In this document: positions 1 through 15,200 of the stretch, piece by piece
Numbering within the stretch: position 1 is the stretch's first letter
Layout of the letters: each line of letters opens with the position of its first letter
Source of the DNA: Bemisia tabaci
Lineage: Eukaryota; Arthropoda; Insecta; Hemiptera; Aleyrodidae
DNA length: 64,000 nucleotides
Direction of reading: 5' to 3'
Assembly (NCBI RefSeq): GCF_918797505.1
Contig: NC_092793.1
Coordinates: 45,310,243-45,374,242 of the forward strand
Made by a program: the position numbers and the translations under genes
Notes under the pieces: generated by a model
What the model was told of the DNA's origin: nothing
The model's input: the letters and a program-made list of their open reading frames with translations, nothing else
Database searches by the model: none

Positions 1-237
1 ATGGTCTCAGCTACAAAACTACAAGGGACCTGAATTTTTTAAGTATTTGGCCTAGGATCAATTCCTGCTGCAACATTACGTTTCCGTATTATTGGAGTTT
101 TGGGAATATTGAGTCATTCTTAAAATGATGTTACTCACAGAGTAGGTCTCTTGCAAATTGATCATTTGAACTGAATGAAATAGGTATAATGTCCAAATTT
201 TGAAATGACCCCTGAATTTTGTTTGTTTTTATTACAG

Positions 238-3200
238 TAGGTCGGGATCCCATGGTAGCGAAAGCGGTTCCAGCAGATCACGATCTCGATCTAGATCTAG
301 TTCTAGTTCAAGTCATTCAGGTAGTAGCAGTTGCAGCTCACCCTCATCAAGTCACTCAGATAAATCAACAACCGGTCTCCAATCCACTGTGGCACAATCT
401 AGTCTTACTCGTCCCACTGCAATCTGTGTCCGAAATCTACCTGCTCGATCTAGTGGTATGTATTCTTTCATCATCAAGCATATTCATGACTGTGTTTAGG
501 GTGTTACCGAAAAAGTCAGGGAATTGTTTTCTGACAAGTCTGTTGACACCCTGATTCTGCTTACAAGGCCCAGAAAACACAGAGGAATAGCCCTTTCTTC
601 TAAGGAACGGAAGGAAGCTGCTCAAGTCAGAAAGATGGAGATTTTTTCATTTAGAGCATTCCGGCAGGAACTGCTTTGAGTTTTCGACTGGCTTTTCTAA
701 TAATTAATTTTTCCTCCAAAATGTTAGGGACTGGTCAGGAAATTTTTTTATGATCCACAATCAGCCTGTAATTTTCTTCGGAAGAACAAGGAAAAAAGTG
801 ATGGACTTCAGCACATCTAGTTGGGAAATTTTCGGAATTTTTTAATGTTACTAAGCTTGTATTGGTGACTGTGTTCCGAGAACAATATCTGCTGTAGAGT
901 CAATGCTCAGTGGAAGAATATTGTAGGAAATACTTTTTGGATCCGAACAATAGTGTTTGTTGCTCAAGAATAAATTTAATACTTACTTTTTTAACTTAAT
1001 TTATTTGTAAATACTTTTCATGATTTAAACAGCCCTGAAGTTATAAGGATGATCAAATATACCTTTTGTTAGCTTCAAATGATAGTATCCTCACTGTGAT
1101 GTGATAGTCTCTGGGGATCGATTCTTTCATCCCTCAGCTGAGATTTTTCTCGTAAATAGAGAGAAAGAAAAAATCATTAACTCATTATTTCCAGAGTGAA
1201 TTAATTGAAAGCAAATTCTTAACTTTGATTCTCCTCTTTGGTCATGAGTATTTTGTTGTATGCTCATACTTAGAATTAATTTTTTTGCACTTGTGTTTTC
1301 AGATACCAGTTTAAAAGATGGACTTTTCCATGAGTACAAAAAGTATGGGAAAGTTATGTGTGTTAAAGTTGTTGGATCTGGTGCTGATAGGTACGGCATA
1401 GTTGTCTTCAAAAAGGCTGATGATGTTGAGAAAGCACTGCAAATTTCTCATGATAAATTATTTTTTGGTTGCAAAATTGATGTAGCTCCTTATCATGGAC
1501 AAAATGTTGATGATAATGAGTTTAGGTAAGTTTTTTTCATGTTTCTCTTAATGCTTTTCTGTCAACTCAGTGATAGGAAAAATTAGGAATACACATAGGT
1601 AGAAGCTTTTTACCTGCAGTCGCAATGATTGTTAAATTTAAGCTTCACTTGCCTGAATAATTTTAATGCTCAATGCTGTCCTTTCTTGCTCCTTCCAAAT
1701 GAAGGAATAATGCAGACAAAATATAACGAATTTGGAAATCTGAAATGCTGTACACTCTGGTCTTCCGTAAGAAAAAAATGTCCATTTCTATTCAATTACT
1801 TGAAAGATTTTAGACGGAAAAAAACATTGATTGTTTTGTGTTCAATGCATGTACCCATTGCTTAAAGATGTTATCCAATTACCCAAAACTCAAAAATTAT
1901 CTTAGAAGATGCTCTTTCAATCCTAATGGGATTCTCGTTCTCATTCTGGGAGCAGCATTCCAACATTCTCATTGATGAAGATAGCTTGAGTTTTTCCACT
2001 CAAGTTTTTGCCTCGCAAGGCTCCAAGTGTTGATCATGTCCAAAAACCTTATTATGAAGCACCGCTGAGAAAGCAGTAGGCTGGCTAAGAAGTGATCAAT
2101 AAAAGCTGAAAGTTCTCCAAAATGTAAGATGATTAAATCCCTGAATCCGTGTTCACTGCAGTGTAGTGTTCTTTCAAAGGAATTTTCCCTCTCTTTTTTC
2201 TAGTTCTTGCTCTATATTTTCTTGTCGCCATTCCACTCTTTTTCATGTGTCTGTTATTTTTTTGTTGTTTTTTCAGGCCGTACGAAGCAGAACTAGATGA
2301 ATTTCATCCAAAAGCAACAAGAACATTATTTATAGGCAATTTAGAAAAAGATATTACTGCAACCGAGTTGCAGAAACACTTTAAGCAGTTTGGTGAAATT
2401 ATCGTAAGTACCTTAAATCTTTCGAATCTCTTTAATATTTTAAGTGTTTTTCTGGACTGAATAAACCAAGAATAGTCAAAGAATTATTTAGCCGAACAAT
2501 CTGAACATCGTTTTATGTCAATGGTGAAACTTTAGAAATGCGTATTTCTGTTGCGGTGTTTCAAAACCTCCTGGTGGCTTGAAGTTTTTATAAAATATTT
2601 TTCACATACAGAAGAAAAATCACTGAAGTTTTCAAATAAAGACATTCAGCAGTTGTTCGTTCAGAAGATGAAATATATCAGGCTGTCTGCATCATCGCAA
2701 ACCAAGATGTACATCTCTGCAGATTTACCATCAATGTGGCTCCAAGGATTTTTAATTTTTTCTTCTTGGCAGTGCAAAGCTTATAGTTTTCTTGAACCAG
2801 GTTTCATGTCTACCTGCATACTTACTGTTTATATAAACTCAATCCTTGAATTGTCTCCTAGCTCTGTTTCAATGTTTTCATATCTAACAAAGCTAAGACC
2901 TGAAATGACATTTGATTAAGGAAAAGTTAAGACCTCAGCTTGCCTGCAGCTGAACACTTTTTTGTAGCGTGTGTTTAATCATACAACCTTTTAAAATTAA
3001 TTTTCAGTGATCTCACTCGTCTGTTTGTATGTTTGTTACAGGAAATAGATATTAAAAAACAAAGTTCTGGATCTGTGTATGCATTTGTGCAGTACTGTGA
3101 TATTGTTTCAGTTGTGCGCGCCATGCGTGCAATGGATGGTGAATATTTAGGACATACACGAATAAATTTAGGCTACGGCAAATCCCTGGCTACAGCTTGT

Positions 3201-6200
3201 GTGTGGCTGGATGGAATTGCAGGTGAGTGATGTTCCAGGGTTTCCATCATTCCGTCCCGCCTTACCTTTCTCCTATCTCTTTTTTTCCTGACCCTGTTTT
3301 TTTTAAACAAGGAAAATAGGCGATAGGAAAATAGCATACTTAGCCCTCTAAAGTCCTTTCTGGAGTTATTCGGAAAAATATTTAGTTTTTTATTCAAAAT
3401 GATAAAATTCCATTTCTGAAAAATGACAAATATTCATCAATATTCTCTGCATGAAGAAAAAAATATTACAACTATAGCAAAAACCAAGAAAGGTTAATGA
3501 AAACGCTCCAAAAAGTAATAACATACATATAATGACGAAGGTCATGAATGTAAGCTTTTAACAGCTTTTTGACTAACTGACTGACAAAATTTTACTCCTA
3601 CTAGCAGACTCAGACAGTCTGACAACCAGTGATGTTCGGAAGTAGTTTCGATAGCTAAGAGGTGCTTTTAAAAATTTCACATTATTCCTGCTGCGCCAGG
3701 TCATGAGATAATACAAAAAGTTTATGCTATACATAGGTAGCTGCTTATATGCAAGGCCCTTCTAGGCATGAAAGATATATTTTCTTTTCACTCTTTATTT
3801 TAAAATTTTATGTTCTTTTTTTCCTTTGCAGAAACCGTATCTGAAAAATCCCTCAGTGTGCAGTTTAGCCAATTTGGACCTGTATCTCATGTTGCAATTG
3901 ACCGGAGTAGAGGTCATGCCCTAGTTTTTTTTCAGCAGGTTTGTTGTTCTCTATTTTTAACAGTTAACGTTGCGAGAAAATCTTGCAAGGTTGAAGTGTT
4001 TTTCTTGCTTAAAACTTAGTGGAAAAACCCAAAAGTTGGTGACTTCAGGTTGGCAAACCTGGTTAATATTGGTAACATAAGTAACAACCCCGTCACAGTC
4101 TCTAGATCAATTTTGAGTTCCTCTCCTCTTTGAAAAAATGGTCAGCTCTATGGTGATGACAATATTATTTATTTATTTATTCTTGAAATAATTTGTCATG
4201 AGGGTGTTTAGAATCTCAGTATGTATCATCAGAAAAAAGGCAAATGATCAGTATAGATTTGATAATTTTTTAAAGTTACAACAATTTCCTCCAAGGATTC
4301 AGTTTCTTTCTTGTGCTGATTTAATGTCGTCTCTTGCACAAAATAATGTATCTCATCTGCACTGTCAGTATTTCTATGAACATATTATATTTTCATGGAA
4401 GAACCGTTGCGCAAATTCGTCTGAAAAGTTTTGTGTTCTTCGCAAGTGTATAGAAAAAATCACTGGGAAATTTAGGCAAATTCATGCAACAGTTCTCTCG
4501 TGAAAAAAATTAAATGTCGAAAGAAATACCTAGAAAGCGCAATTGAGATACGCTTTTTCAAGGGGGAGATAATGTTAATGAGGTCACTTGAATAAATCTC
4601 ACAGAAGTATGTAGAACATCTTTAACTTCCTACAGTTGTTAATCCACCTAAAAGATTGAATTTCCAACAATTTTTTTTTAATTGTATTTATTCTCTTTTC
4701 AGATCCTATTTGCACAGTTAGCCGTCAATCAGATGCGAGGAATAGTGTTAAGGGGGCGTAAATTGCAAGTCGACTTTGCCTCGCGGGAGTGTCAAGAAGC
4801 ATTTTATGAACATTTAGATAAATTTAACGTTTATGAAAATAGGTAAGCATGCGTCTGTTGATTTAATGTTCCCTATTTTGTAACCTGACTAGATATGTCA
4901 ACCATCTTTGAAGTATTTTGGCGAAGTTTTGAAGAAAATGATATCTTTGCTTGAAATAGATTGACTTAATGCAATTCCTGGCAACGAATAAAACGCAAAA
5001 TATTTCAAGAGGTAGTAGGTTTTATTTTGTATTTTATTTTTTTAAATTCATTTATTGTCAGCTTTGTTAATATGAATTGCAAATACAAAACTTCAGATTA
5101 GATCACATTATCATTCATTTCTTTATCAATTCCCAATTTTATAACGTGCAATGCTCACAATAAAGTAATGGCGTCGAGCTTTAGTGATTTACTGTAGTGG
5201 AGGTTGCTATCAGATATCCCGACAAGTTATAACCCCTTTCATCAAGAATAACTTTCATCAAGAATTCTAGGAATAATTACTAAACTTCGCCTTCTAGGAC
5301 TACTTTCTATGAAAGGAAGAGACACCCAAAGGAGGAGGTTTTGTAAAAAACTCTGAACACTGAAATGTAGAGAGGAAAAATTGTTGTGTAAAAAAAAAAT
5401 TGAAAAGAAAAGTAGAAAGTAAGTCTTTCACATCTAGCTTCACAAGAAACATATGTTTCAGATCATCTTTGTGACTATCATTGTTAATTTTTTTCTTTCT
5501 TTGCCAAATGCAAAGTATTGGCGGTGAATGTATCATCCGATAGTTATTTCTTGCAACTGCTATCCAGCATTCAGAATTTAAATGTGGAATTAAATGCATC
5601 AAACACTTAATGAGTGTGTCATCAAGATTGGCTGATTAACATTTTCGTGTGGTATTTCATCTTTTGCATTAGTCTACAAACTGAAGTTACTCTTAAACAT
5701 CCTATTGATGAACTTAGTATCAAAATTCAAAGTCTCCATGTTTGTGAAAATGTCTCGAGTTCTCTTGAATTCATAATGGAATTTCTTTGCAAAGGAGTAT
5801 GCTTCATAATTTTCTTGTTCATCCTGGATGAAAGTCTCTGAATAACACCATTTGTTCCTCAGAACTATAGAGTAAATCCACCAGAACTAATTTATCGAGT
5901 TCCCTGCGGGTGTTTGGTTACTTTCCCACACTTTGCACCTTGTAAAAAACTTCCCGGTTTAATGTGAGGAGGAAGTCTTGAAAAAAAGTGTTGTGTAACG
6001 CCGTTACCGTGGACATCAGTAGTAGGTCTTTATGTGAGATAGTTAAGTGTTCCTTATCGAAACCCTAACTGTGAGTGTAGGAATTTTTTGATGCATTTTT
6101 TGGGTGATCTTATTTTAAAATCTTATTTTTAAATTCGGAAATCTACATATTAGGAGTAGCTAGACATCATCGGCTTATTTCAGGAAAAGTATTATAAGGG

Positions 6201-9200
6201 TTCATTTTACGTCGAAAAGTCTGTTAAGTTTTTGAATTTAAGTTCTGGAATATCCTGGAATTGGGAGAAATTGCCTGCATTTATTCGTAAATCCTCAAAT
6301 TGTATATCATCTAATGACAATTTTTTACAACTCTCAGGCAGATTAGTATTTTTTCTCCTCTTTTGTGTTTGAGACCATTGCAATGTGTCAAAGTAATACA
6401 TTTGCCTATGTCGTCACCTTCCAGGCAAAGTATCACAAGCGCCATGCGACGTTTAAAAATTTCCGCCGCCATTTTATTTCTTTACTGAGAAATTGTTGGC
6501 TGAATCTGTTTGGAAATTTCATTAAATTTTATCGGCTGCACAAAGAAAATTCAGTGAAATTTTCGGACAGCTTCGTTGAACAATTTCTCTGTAAAAAAAT
6601 ATAATGGCGGCGGAAATTTTTAAACGTTGCATGGCGCTTGTGATACTTTGCCTGGAAGGTGACAATGTGATTATGTAGATAGGCAAGGCTTAAAATTTAA
6701 GTGAAGGAACTTCCAATTTTTAAAGCATTCTTCACAGTTTTTGAAGTGATTTTGTAAGTTCTTAAAACGTGCTTTGAAAGTCAAAATTTTCATTTTCGTT
6801 TTTCAAGGTTAATTTTGCAAGGGAAAGCTCCTTAAGAAGTCCTGTTTTGTCGTTAAAAATAGTTAAATGAACCCTGATTATGCTGTATTCAATTGAAAGA
6901 TTCAGACATTGCTAATAATTAAATTTGATTTGAAACTGGTGTGATCTAATTGGATTGCTTGGGTGTGTGTGCAGTACGGGTACTTCTCCGCAGCACAGTT
7001 CTGGAAGTTTGAGAGGAGGTTTCGAAACTCCGTCCTCATCGGGTAGCAGTGGTGGGAAGCCATCTAGTAGACACGTAGTTTCCTCCTCTCGCTATCCCCG
7101 TCACCTACCTACCTCTCGTTTTGATTTTTCCGATTACCCCAACGACGTGAAACCTTGTTCTGTCCGGTATGCAATCTGTTTCATTTCTATCAGATTTATC
7201 ACTTTTTTTATTTTTCCTTTTTTTAAACTGAATCGACTCTCAGTTGTGTTTCTCTTAGAACCAGAATGTCTTGTGGATTTTATAACTTCGTAGTCTTCTC
7301 CATTGTAGAGAGAGAATTATTGTCTGAAAAAATTCAAGTCAAAGATTTCATTGTCCTAGTTTTTAATTGTCGTTAGTTATCAGCAAGTAAGTGTTGTGTT
7401 TTTTCGTCTAAGTGTTGAGGCTACTCTGTTTTAGGTGGAATTTCAAAATTCCATGGATTCATGCCGCTGAAGTATCATACTGCTGGCAATGCATAACTGA
7501 AGTACCTTAGTAATGCAATGCCCTCTACTATTTCTAGTTCATACAGTGCTGACTTTCCTTTTCACTTTAAATTTTAATCATCAAGGGAAAATACGGAACC
7601 AAACATCATTCCATCCCTGTCTAAAGTTAGCGAGTGGAACCTTCATGACTTTTTACTGACAATTAAGTCTTCATTGAATTTAGAGCTAACTTTGGAATGT
7701 GTCAATAGGTATGAAGCTCAGGTTTCCTTTAATTTTATTTTCACCCTGCAACCAATGATTTGGATCAATATTAAGCCTTAGCATTCATTCATTTAGCATT
7801 GATTTCCTAGATGTTTTGATGAAGTTTCATGTAATGCAACAATTTCGATGATTCAGGAAAATGGGAGGGAAGGAAGGAAGCATAATCATCAGCTAATGTC
7901 GGACACCTCGGTTTGAATCAGTCTCTTGTTCAATTGTTTTAATTTATTTGTTTTTAATTTTATCCTTTTTCTTGTTTTTTTCAGAAGTTATGAAGATATT
8001 GCAGATGATGCACCCAGTGACCCTTTAGTTACAGTAATGGTTGGACCGCCAGACATACGGCATTTGCAGAAAGAAAGGCATGCACTTCTTGAACAACTGG
8101 AAGACTGTCCCAGCTCAGGAGAGGAGGGAAGTTCGCGTCGAAGGTGTAGGCATCATAGAAGTCAAAGTGGAGAAGGTAGCCGGCCAGGCACACCACTGTG
8201 TGATGAAAGGCCAGAGAATTTGATACCCGTGGAACCCCGTAAAACACCCAGAGATAAACCCGGGGACCCCCTATCCCTTCCTTTACCCAGGTTTGCCTCC
8301 CAAGTTTTTTCACCAAGACCAACTCCTCCCAGTCCACCAGCATCCCCGCCTAGACCTGACTCTTCATCCTCTGACTCTCAACCTCCTCCCTCTCCCGAAT
8401 GGGAAGAACGATTGCGGTCACTAGATGAAAAATATGAGAAATGGTCGGGCTCCCGGACAGCAACTGCGAGAGTAGATTCTTCTTCGGTTAGAATAAGGCA
8501 TAAACTACTTGATCTAGATGTTCATGAGCTGCAGCCCTCGGAAATTGTGAAATCAGTTCTGGCAAGGCGGAGTGTATTTGATGAGGATTCGAAGAGGCTT
8601 GAAAACTTTCGGGAGAAGTACGAGCCAAAAGAATTTGTACCCTCAAGACCCAATTTTCAGTCATCGATACGAACGCGCTTAGATGTTTCTTCACCCCTTC
8701 CATCACCATCTTACTCCATACCCAAGTCGCCTGCTTCATCACCTGCGCCAGCAAAAGGCTTGCAATATCCATTCCCAAGTCATCCTCCGGTGTTACCAAC
8801 TTCATCTGTTGCTACGGGAACTTCTATGGCAGTTTTAACAACTCCCACCTCCCCTGTCAGTGATTATGGAACAACTCGTTTTGAACCAGTATCAGCAAGC
8901 TCCATCGAAGAAGCAATTGGAAAGCGAAGATCTCGCGATGACGAGTCAGTCCTCAAATGGCTGAATCATTCCGAGCGGAAGTCAAGTATAGGTGAACCAA
9001 TTCCAGCAATAGCTCATGTAGACCCAAGGAAACACCTCATGGATCATAGACGAGGGAGAGAGAGCACAGATTCTAAAGAGTCCTTAAACTTAAAAGAAGT
9101 TGAATTCAGAGAAAATGCTGCTGACAGGTTAAGAGTGAGAGATCTAGATGAATTGAGAATTAGCTCTCAACCAGGAAAGCATAAATTAGAAACTAATCCC

Positions 9201-12200
9201 AGAGCTGATTCAAGGCTCCCCACTTTAGATCACTCAAACCTTGATTCCAGTAGTAAGCCAAAAAGTATAGATTCTCTAGATAGAAAAATAGATTGTTTCA
9301 GTAGCCCATTAGATAAAAGGGATGCTGTTTCAGTCGACCCACGCTTAGAAAAACGAGAAACATTTCCTTCAGACCCTCGACTGGAGAGGGGTCAGACCTG
9401 CTCCTCCATAACCTATGACTACACTTGTTCTACCAAAGTACCTGATTTTTTAGGCAAACGATACGAATTGAAGTTAGATCGGGATGATCAAATCCAAACG
9501 CAAGATAATCATAAAAATGTTCCTGATAGTAAAGATAGTTCTGATAATAGCTTCAAAATAAGTTTGAATCCTAGACATCCAGATTCAAGGAGTGCAATCG
9601 AACTTAAATCAAAAGAAACCAGCGGAAAGTGCGATTTAGTTCCATCAGAAGTGAATAATATTGACGACACTCCTCTAAGTTGTGCTGAAGCGTCAGCTAG
9701 CTTTAGTTGTTCAAAACCTACTGAAAACAATATAACAGCCCCTGAGCCAATGGAATTTGAAAAGCCCAGGTATGAGTCAATATCTGACTCGGAATCTAGT
9801 TTCAAAGAAGAAATCCACCATTTGCAGAAGGACATGGAAATTAGTGATGATGAATTTGATTCCAAAATGTATGAAAAGCAGCAGCCAAGAAGTCCTATTG
9901 ATGATATCAAACCTCCAGTTCTGGATAAAGTGGTCGCAGAAACCCCGATTTCTCCTGACAGCGAAACCATCAAGGAAAATATTGATCCACCAGAAAATGT
10001 GTTGGAACCGGTGACCGTGAATGAAGTAGTTTCTACAACTGAGGCTCCAGTAGAAAGCAATGATGTAGTTAAAATCAAACATGAAATAAAAATTGAGTGC
10101 AATTCTTTACCGGAAAATGATTTAGAGATCTTTGATGAAGTCAAAATAGTAGACAGCAAAGAAACAGGTGACCAAAACTCTAAATTTGATGCGGTTGTAA
10201 GTCCCAAAAATGACCTATCAAAGAATTTTCCAGAAGAATCTGAAAATCGCCATCCCCTTGAGGACAAATCAGACTCTAAAACTAGAGATACTGACAGTGA
10301 TATTTCATCAAAAAGTGATGCTGATTCTCCCAAGATGCCTGAACTCAAACCGTGTGTGACGTTAGTTGAAAAAGTTGAGAAAGAGCATAAACCCAAAGAT
10401 ACAATTAAAAATTGTAGGGAAGTTCCTGAAAAAAGCAAAGATTCTCTGGGTGATTCTAGGCACAAAGAAAAGGATTCAACCATAGCCATAGAACCTAAGC
10501 ATAAAGAAAAAGAAGCTCATATTGAACACAAGCATAAGGACAAAGATTCATCCACAGAAAGCAGGCATAAAGACAAAGAACCACATGCAGAAAACAGGCA
10601 TCGAGAGAAAGAAAATCGTCTCGATAAGAGTGACTCAAAACCGAAAGATGACAAACCCTTTCATGAAAAATTTGAGTCCAAGAGGAAAGACAGTGTTTCA
10701 GAAAAAATTGATCTCAAAATTGACGCCAAACACGACTCAAGACATGACTACAAGTATAGTAGCAAAAGGAGAGATAGCTTTTCCTCTGAGAAATCTGACC
10801 ACAGGCACAGAAGTCAGTCGTCTTCTGAGCATAAAACAAAAGACTCTGAAAGAACAGAAGCTAAGAGGAAAGATAGTTTCTCTGAGAAATCTGAGAGTAA
10901 AAATAAAGATATCTGTGATAAAAATGTACATAAAGCGCACGACAGTATTCCTGAGAAAACTGATAAACGCCATGAAAGCTCCGATAAAAGCTTAAAATCA
11001 CATGAAAGTGGGGATAAGCATGGTTCAAAAACTCATGAAAGTTCAGAACGCAAGCATAAAGACAGCACTGAGAAATTGCCCCAACTCGGCAAACTAAAAG
11101 ACAGCTCATTTGATAAAGCAAGCTCAAAACACAAGGAAAGCTCTCATGATAAGTCAGAAAGTAAACGGAGGAACAGTCACTGTGATAAAAAAGATATCAA
11201 ACAACGAAAAAATTGTGAAAACAGGTGTGATACCTCTAGCGGGAAAGTAGAGGAATCAAAGTCAGAAGTTGGTGATAGGAAGAAAAATGATGAGACTAAG
11301 AAAGAAGCGGAAAACAACAACAGTAACAGCAAGCCACACATCAACTCTCAAATAAAGAAGTCTGAAGATACTGAGTGCTCCAAGATTCGGAAAGAGAAAG
11401 AAAGAGACTCAGAAAAGGATCACTCAATTAAGAAATCTAAAACTAATTTCATCATTCATAGTCCTGAGTATAAAGAAGAATCTTCGGTGCAAAAACAAGA
11501 ATCCACCGATAAGTCAAAGAGAGTTGAACATTCTGAATTTAATGCTTCCAAGAATAACAAATGTGTAGACCGACACAAAAGTGGAAAGGATCATAACTCC
11601 TCCATATCTGTCGAAAAAGAAAAAGAGAAGAAGAAGGACAAAGATAACCTTTTACCCAACAATGTTCTGTCAAAACAAAAGTGTAATCAGTCCAATAATT
11701 CAGTGAATAAACATTCTAAAGAATCAAAAGACAAAGAAACAAAGGATAAAGATTCCAAAAGGAAAGAATCTGGCAGTGCTAGTGCAAAACAAAACAAAGA
11801 TTTGGATAGTTCAGAACATCATAAGGAAGTTAATTTCGTGCACACCTCTGCCAAAAATCAAGAATCTAAGAAGGAAGTTGGTCCATCTGAAAGCATCAAA
11901 AAAGACAATGAAAAGAAGAAGAAGAACAACGAATCGGTGGATCCTCTAAGCAAAATCAAAGAAATTCTCAAGGTGAAAGAAATTGAACATCCAGACAATG
12001 GAAGGCACAAAGATAAAATCAAAAGTTGGGAGCATATAAGTGCCAAATTTAAAGATAACAACCGAATAAAAAACAACCAGCTCAATGACTCAGTTTATGA
12101 GGAACGTAAAAAAGATTTTTTTGATGGTCTGTACAAAAATGACATTGATTGTAATAGTATTAATGATGTCAATCATGTAAAAGAAATCACTCGCGAACAA

Positions 12201-15200
12201 AGCTTGTCCTTCAAAGAGTTAAATAAAGAACATGATGTATCAAAATATAAAATCCATGAGAAAAAACGAGAAAGCTGTGACAGAGAAAGACGAAAAGATG
12301 ATGACAATTTTACCAATCATGTAGACTTCAAGTCAAAGGACTCTGAAACGTCATCAAAGGATAAGTGCAAGTCAAAAAGAAACAAGGAAGTAGATAATTT
12401 TGAGAAACGTAAGGAAAGAGAACCATCAGTTGATAACATCTATGATGAGAAACGATCTGAGTCAATAAAGAAAGAACGTCGGAAAGAGCGGATGAGTACC
12501 AGCTCTCTCCCTGCAACTATTGGCTCTAAAAGACGAGTTAGCTCTCAAGATAGTTTAGATGGCTCTGATGAGAAATCTAAACCTGAAAGAAGAGACTCGA
12601 AAGATAGCTCTCGCAGTTATGGAAGTTCAAAGAAAGACATGAAAGTAGATAAACATAATCGTGTTTCAAAATCTTTTGATGAAAAAATGAAAGAAGATGA
12701 AGAACGACCGAAGAAGAAAGAATTCACTGATGAGAAGCGTCCTAAAAGTATCAATCGTAAAGAATCTAGTGGAAGTAGCTCCAGTTGTAGTGAGAAAATC
12801 AAAGAGCTGTCAACCAACGAAAAATCCAAAGACAAAGAAACAGGTGATAAGCGGAAAGAACCCAGCAACATGGAAAAGATGAAGGACTACTCAAGCAGCT
12901 GTGAAAAGTTGAACAAAGACAAGAAAAGCAAGCAGAGGACAGATAGCGGCAACACTTGCAGTGAAAGTGAATTTGGAAGTGGCGATGATGACAAGTCGGG
13001 GAAACGCCAACAACACTCAATTTTTGATATAGTTGATGATGAGCCAGCATATATCTCAATGTACGATAAAGTAAAAGCAAGATCTTGCAAAAATATGCAG
13101 AAACAAAAAGAAGAAAGGAAGCAAGAGCGGCTAAAAGAAAAATTCAATCAGCTTAAACAAAGCAGGGCAAAACGTGAAGAAAAGAAACGCTCTACATCCT
13201 ATGATGAAGACTCAGATTCTGAGCGAGGCATCGGAAGGAGATCCAGTAAATTATTGATCACAAGCTCTGAAGAAGACAATGTCTCCGAGTACGATATGAA
13301 ACACAAAGCTCCGAAAGTAACGTCCGAGTCTGAAGATGATATTATCCGCCGCCAGAGTTTCTCTGCTAGAACAAAGAATTCTCGCATCCATTCTGAGGAG
13401 AGTGATGGTGATGTCAATAGAGGTTTTGAAGGGAAAAACGGACCTAATGAACGTGAAATTTTCTCTGACAACTACATCAATGAGAATTCTGTTGATGACA
13501 AGCCTGCTGTCAACTATGACTCAACTTGTCCTAGCAATGATGATACCTCTTTCTCAAGGAGTGCCCCAAGGAAGAAGTCTCATAAGAAAAAACAAAAGCG
13601 TCAAAGAAGCCTGGACAATGATGAAAGTGGTTCTAAAAAGCACTCGTCCAAGAAACACAGGCGCAAATTTAGTCACGAGACTGATGAAAAATCCACCAAA
13701 ATTAGACGCAAAAAATTGAATGCCGCTGACTTTTTCAAAAAAGAAGATTCAATGGAAGACATATTTGGGCCTCTGTCCGATGACTCATCCGATAAAAATC
13801 AATATGATCGGAAGTGGCAAGTGACACAAGTATACGGCACAGATTCTGAGTCCGAAAAAGAAACAATGAACAAACGAGAGAAAAGACGAAAAGAAAGGAA
13901 GAAGGAGCTAGAAGAAATGGGAGATGCAATCGAAGCTGGACTACTTGAATCATGCTCTTCGCCTCCGCCTCCAGAACCAGTGAAAATCAAGAAGAAAAAG
14001 CGGAAGAAGTCTAAGGAGGAGAAATCCAAGCACTCGAGCTCGAAAGATAAAGATACTGAATCTATGACATCTCCTCTCTCCCCTCCAGTCTGCCATTCTT
14101 CTCCGCCTGTGTTACTGCCCATGGTTTCACATAACAAGAAACTTGACATTCCAGGTTTTGGTTCGAAAGTTGATGAGAACATCCACGAAACAGCTGTCAA
14201 GAGCATTTCAGAGGCTCAAGATCCTATTGTAAAAGAGGAAGCCACTAAATCACCAGTTTGTGCTTCACCAGCAGAGGAGAAACCGACAGTCATCATTTCC
14301 CAAGAAGAAACAGAAGATGCAGTTGCTGCTTTGCTGGAAGATGCATTTGGAGGAGCCGGTTTCGATGACTCTGCTTCGTACGCTGATGAGCCGTCAAAAC
14401 CTGAAACTCCCACCTCAGAACCTGACTTGCGCATAGATACTGATACTGAAGACAGCTTCTTCACAGATGATATTTATGCATTGCCAAAAACGCCAGACCT
14501 ACCAGCCACGTGTCGCTCAAGAGAAGGTCTTGAAGAAAGAATAGCTGCTCTTGCAACCACCAAACCTGACAAAAAAGAAGATCCTGCCGATGTAGAGATG
14601 CCTGAAATTAAATCGGAGTCCCCAGCTAGAATGGTCAAAGATGAAGCTAAATTAAATGATGCTTTTGACACTGTAAAGTCTGAGCCTCATGAGGAGAAAC
14701 TGAAGATCGATGAACCAATGGCAACTGAAGATCATAAACCTCAAATTTTCGAAGATACCCTAGAAAATGAATTTTGTTCAAACACTGACCAGAGTTCTAA
14801 AAAGCAAAAATCCGCCCCAAGCAAATTTGATGCTCTTCGATTTGTGGACTCTAAACCTGAAGTGAAGAAGGACAACAATAAAACCAATGAGTTGGATGAC
14901 CTTTCTCTAAACGAAACTTTGTCCGGGAAACCCATCAAATATCGCTACCCTCCCAGAGTCAACTCTAAGTATCCTCCCAAAATCCTCTCCTCTCCTCAAA
15001 CCTCATCCCATGAAATTGGTCTTGCATCACACTTACCTGGTCCGTTGTCAATAAAAATCAATGATAATGCCATGAAAACATCTCCGGTGATCAGTCCCTC
15101 CCCTCCAAGGCAGTTTCAGTCCCCTAGGGAGTCTCTCAAAAATGTTGAGAAATCGTTGACCATGCCTGTAGTTGATGGACCAATCGCAAATGCAACACCT

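Larger units (their letters stand above)
238..4842 (+). other. spen: Spen RRM cluster (three RNA-recognition motifs over six exons)
   Basis: The first exon ends with a Ser/Arg-rich stretch and the RNP2-like ICVRNL. RRM A continues in 1303-1525, with an RNP1-like strand YGIVVFKKA. RRM B lies in 2277-2403 plus 3042-3222, with LFIGNL as RNP2 and YAFVQY as RNP1. RRM C starts with ACVWLDGI near 3200 and continues through 3832-3938 (HALVFFQQ) and 4703-4842 (LQVDFA). In SHARP numbering these fit RRM2 to RRM4. Introns cut each RRM at typical GT-AG sites. The introns hold no other gene; the longest (4843-6974) contains a 251-bp MITE, and 2404-3041 contains another. Confidence 0.9.

Noticed and set aside
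2551..2919. 122-codon ORF in a spen intron
   Set aside because: It overlaps a MITE-like repeat and resembles no protein family.
238..4842. Assignment to spenito (nito/RBM15) instead of spen
   Set aside because: The disordered region of thousands of residues between the RRMs and SPOC is typical of Spen/SHARP; RBM15-type proteins are far shorter.
9509..10489. 326-codon minus-strand ORF
   Set aside because: It is antisense to the giant spen exon and mirrors its low-complexity Ser/Lys codons; no domain or splice context.
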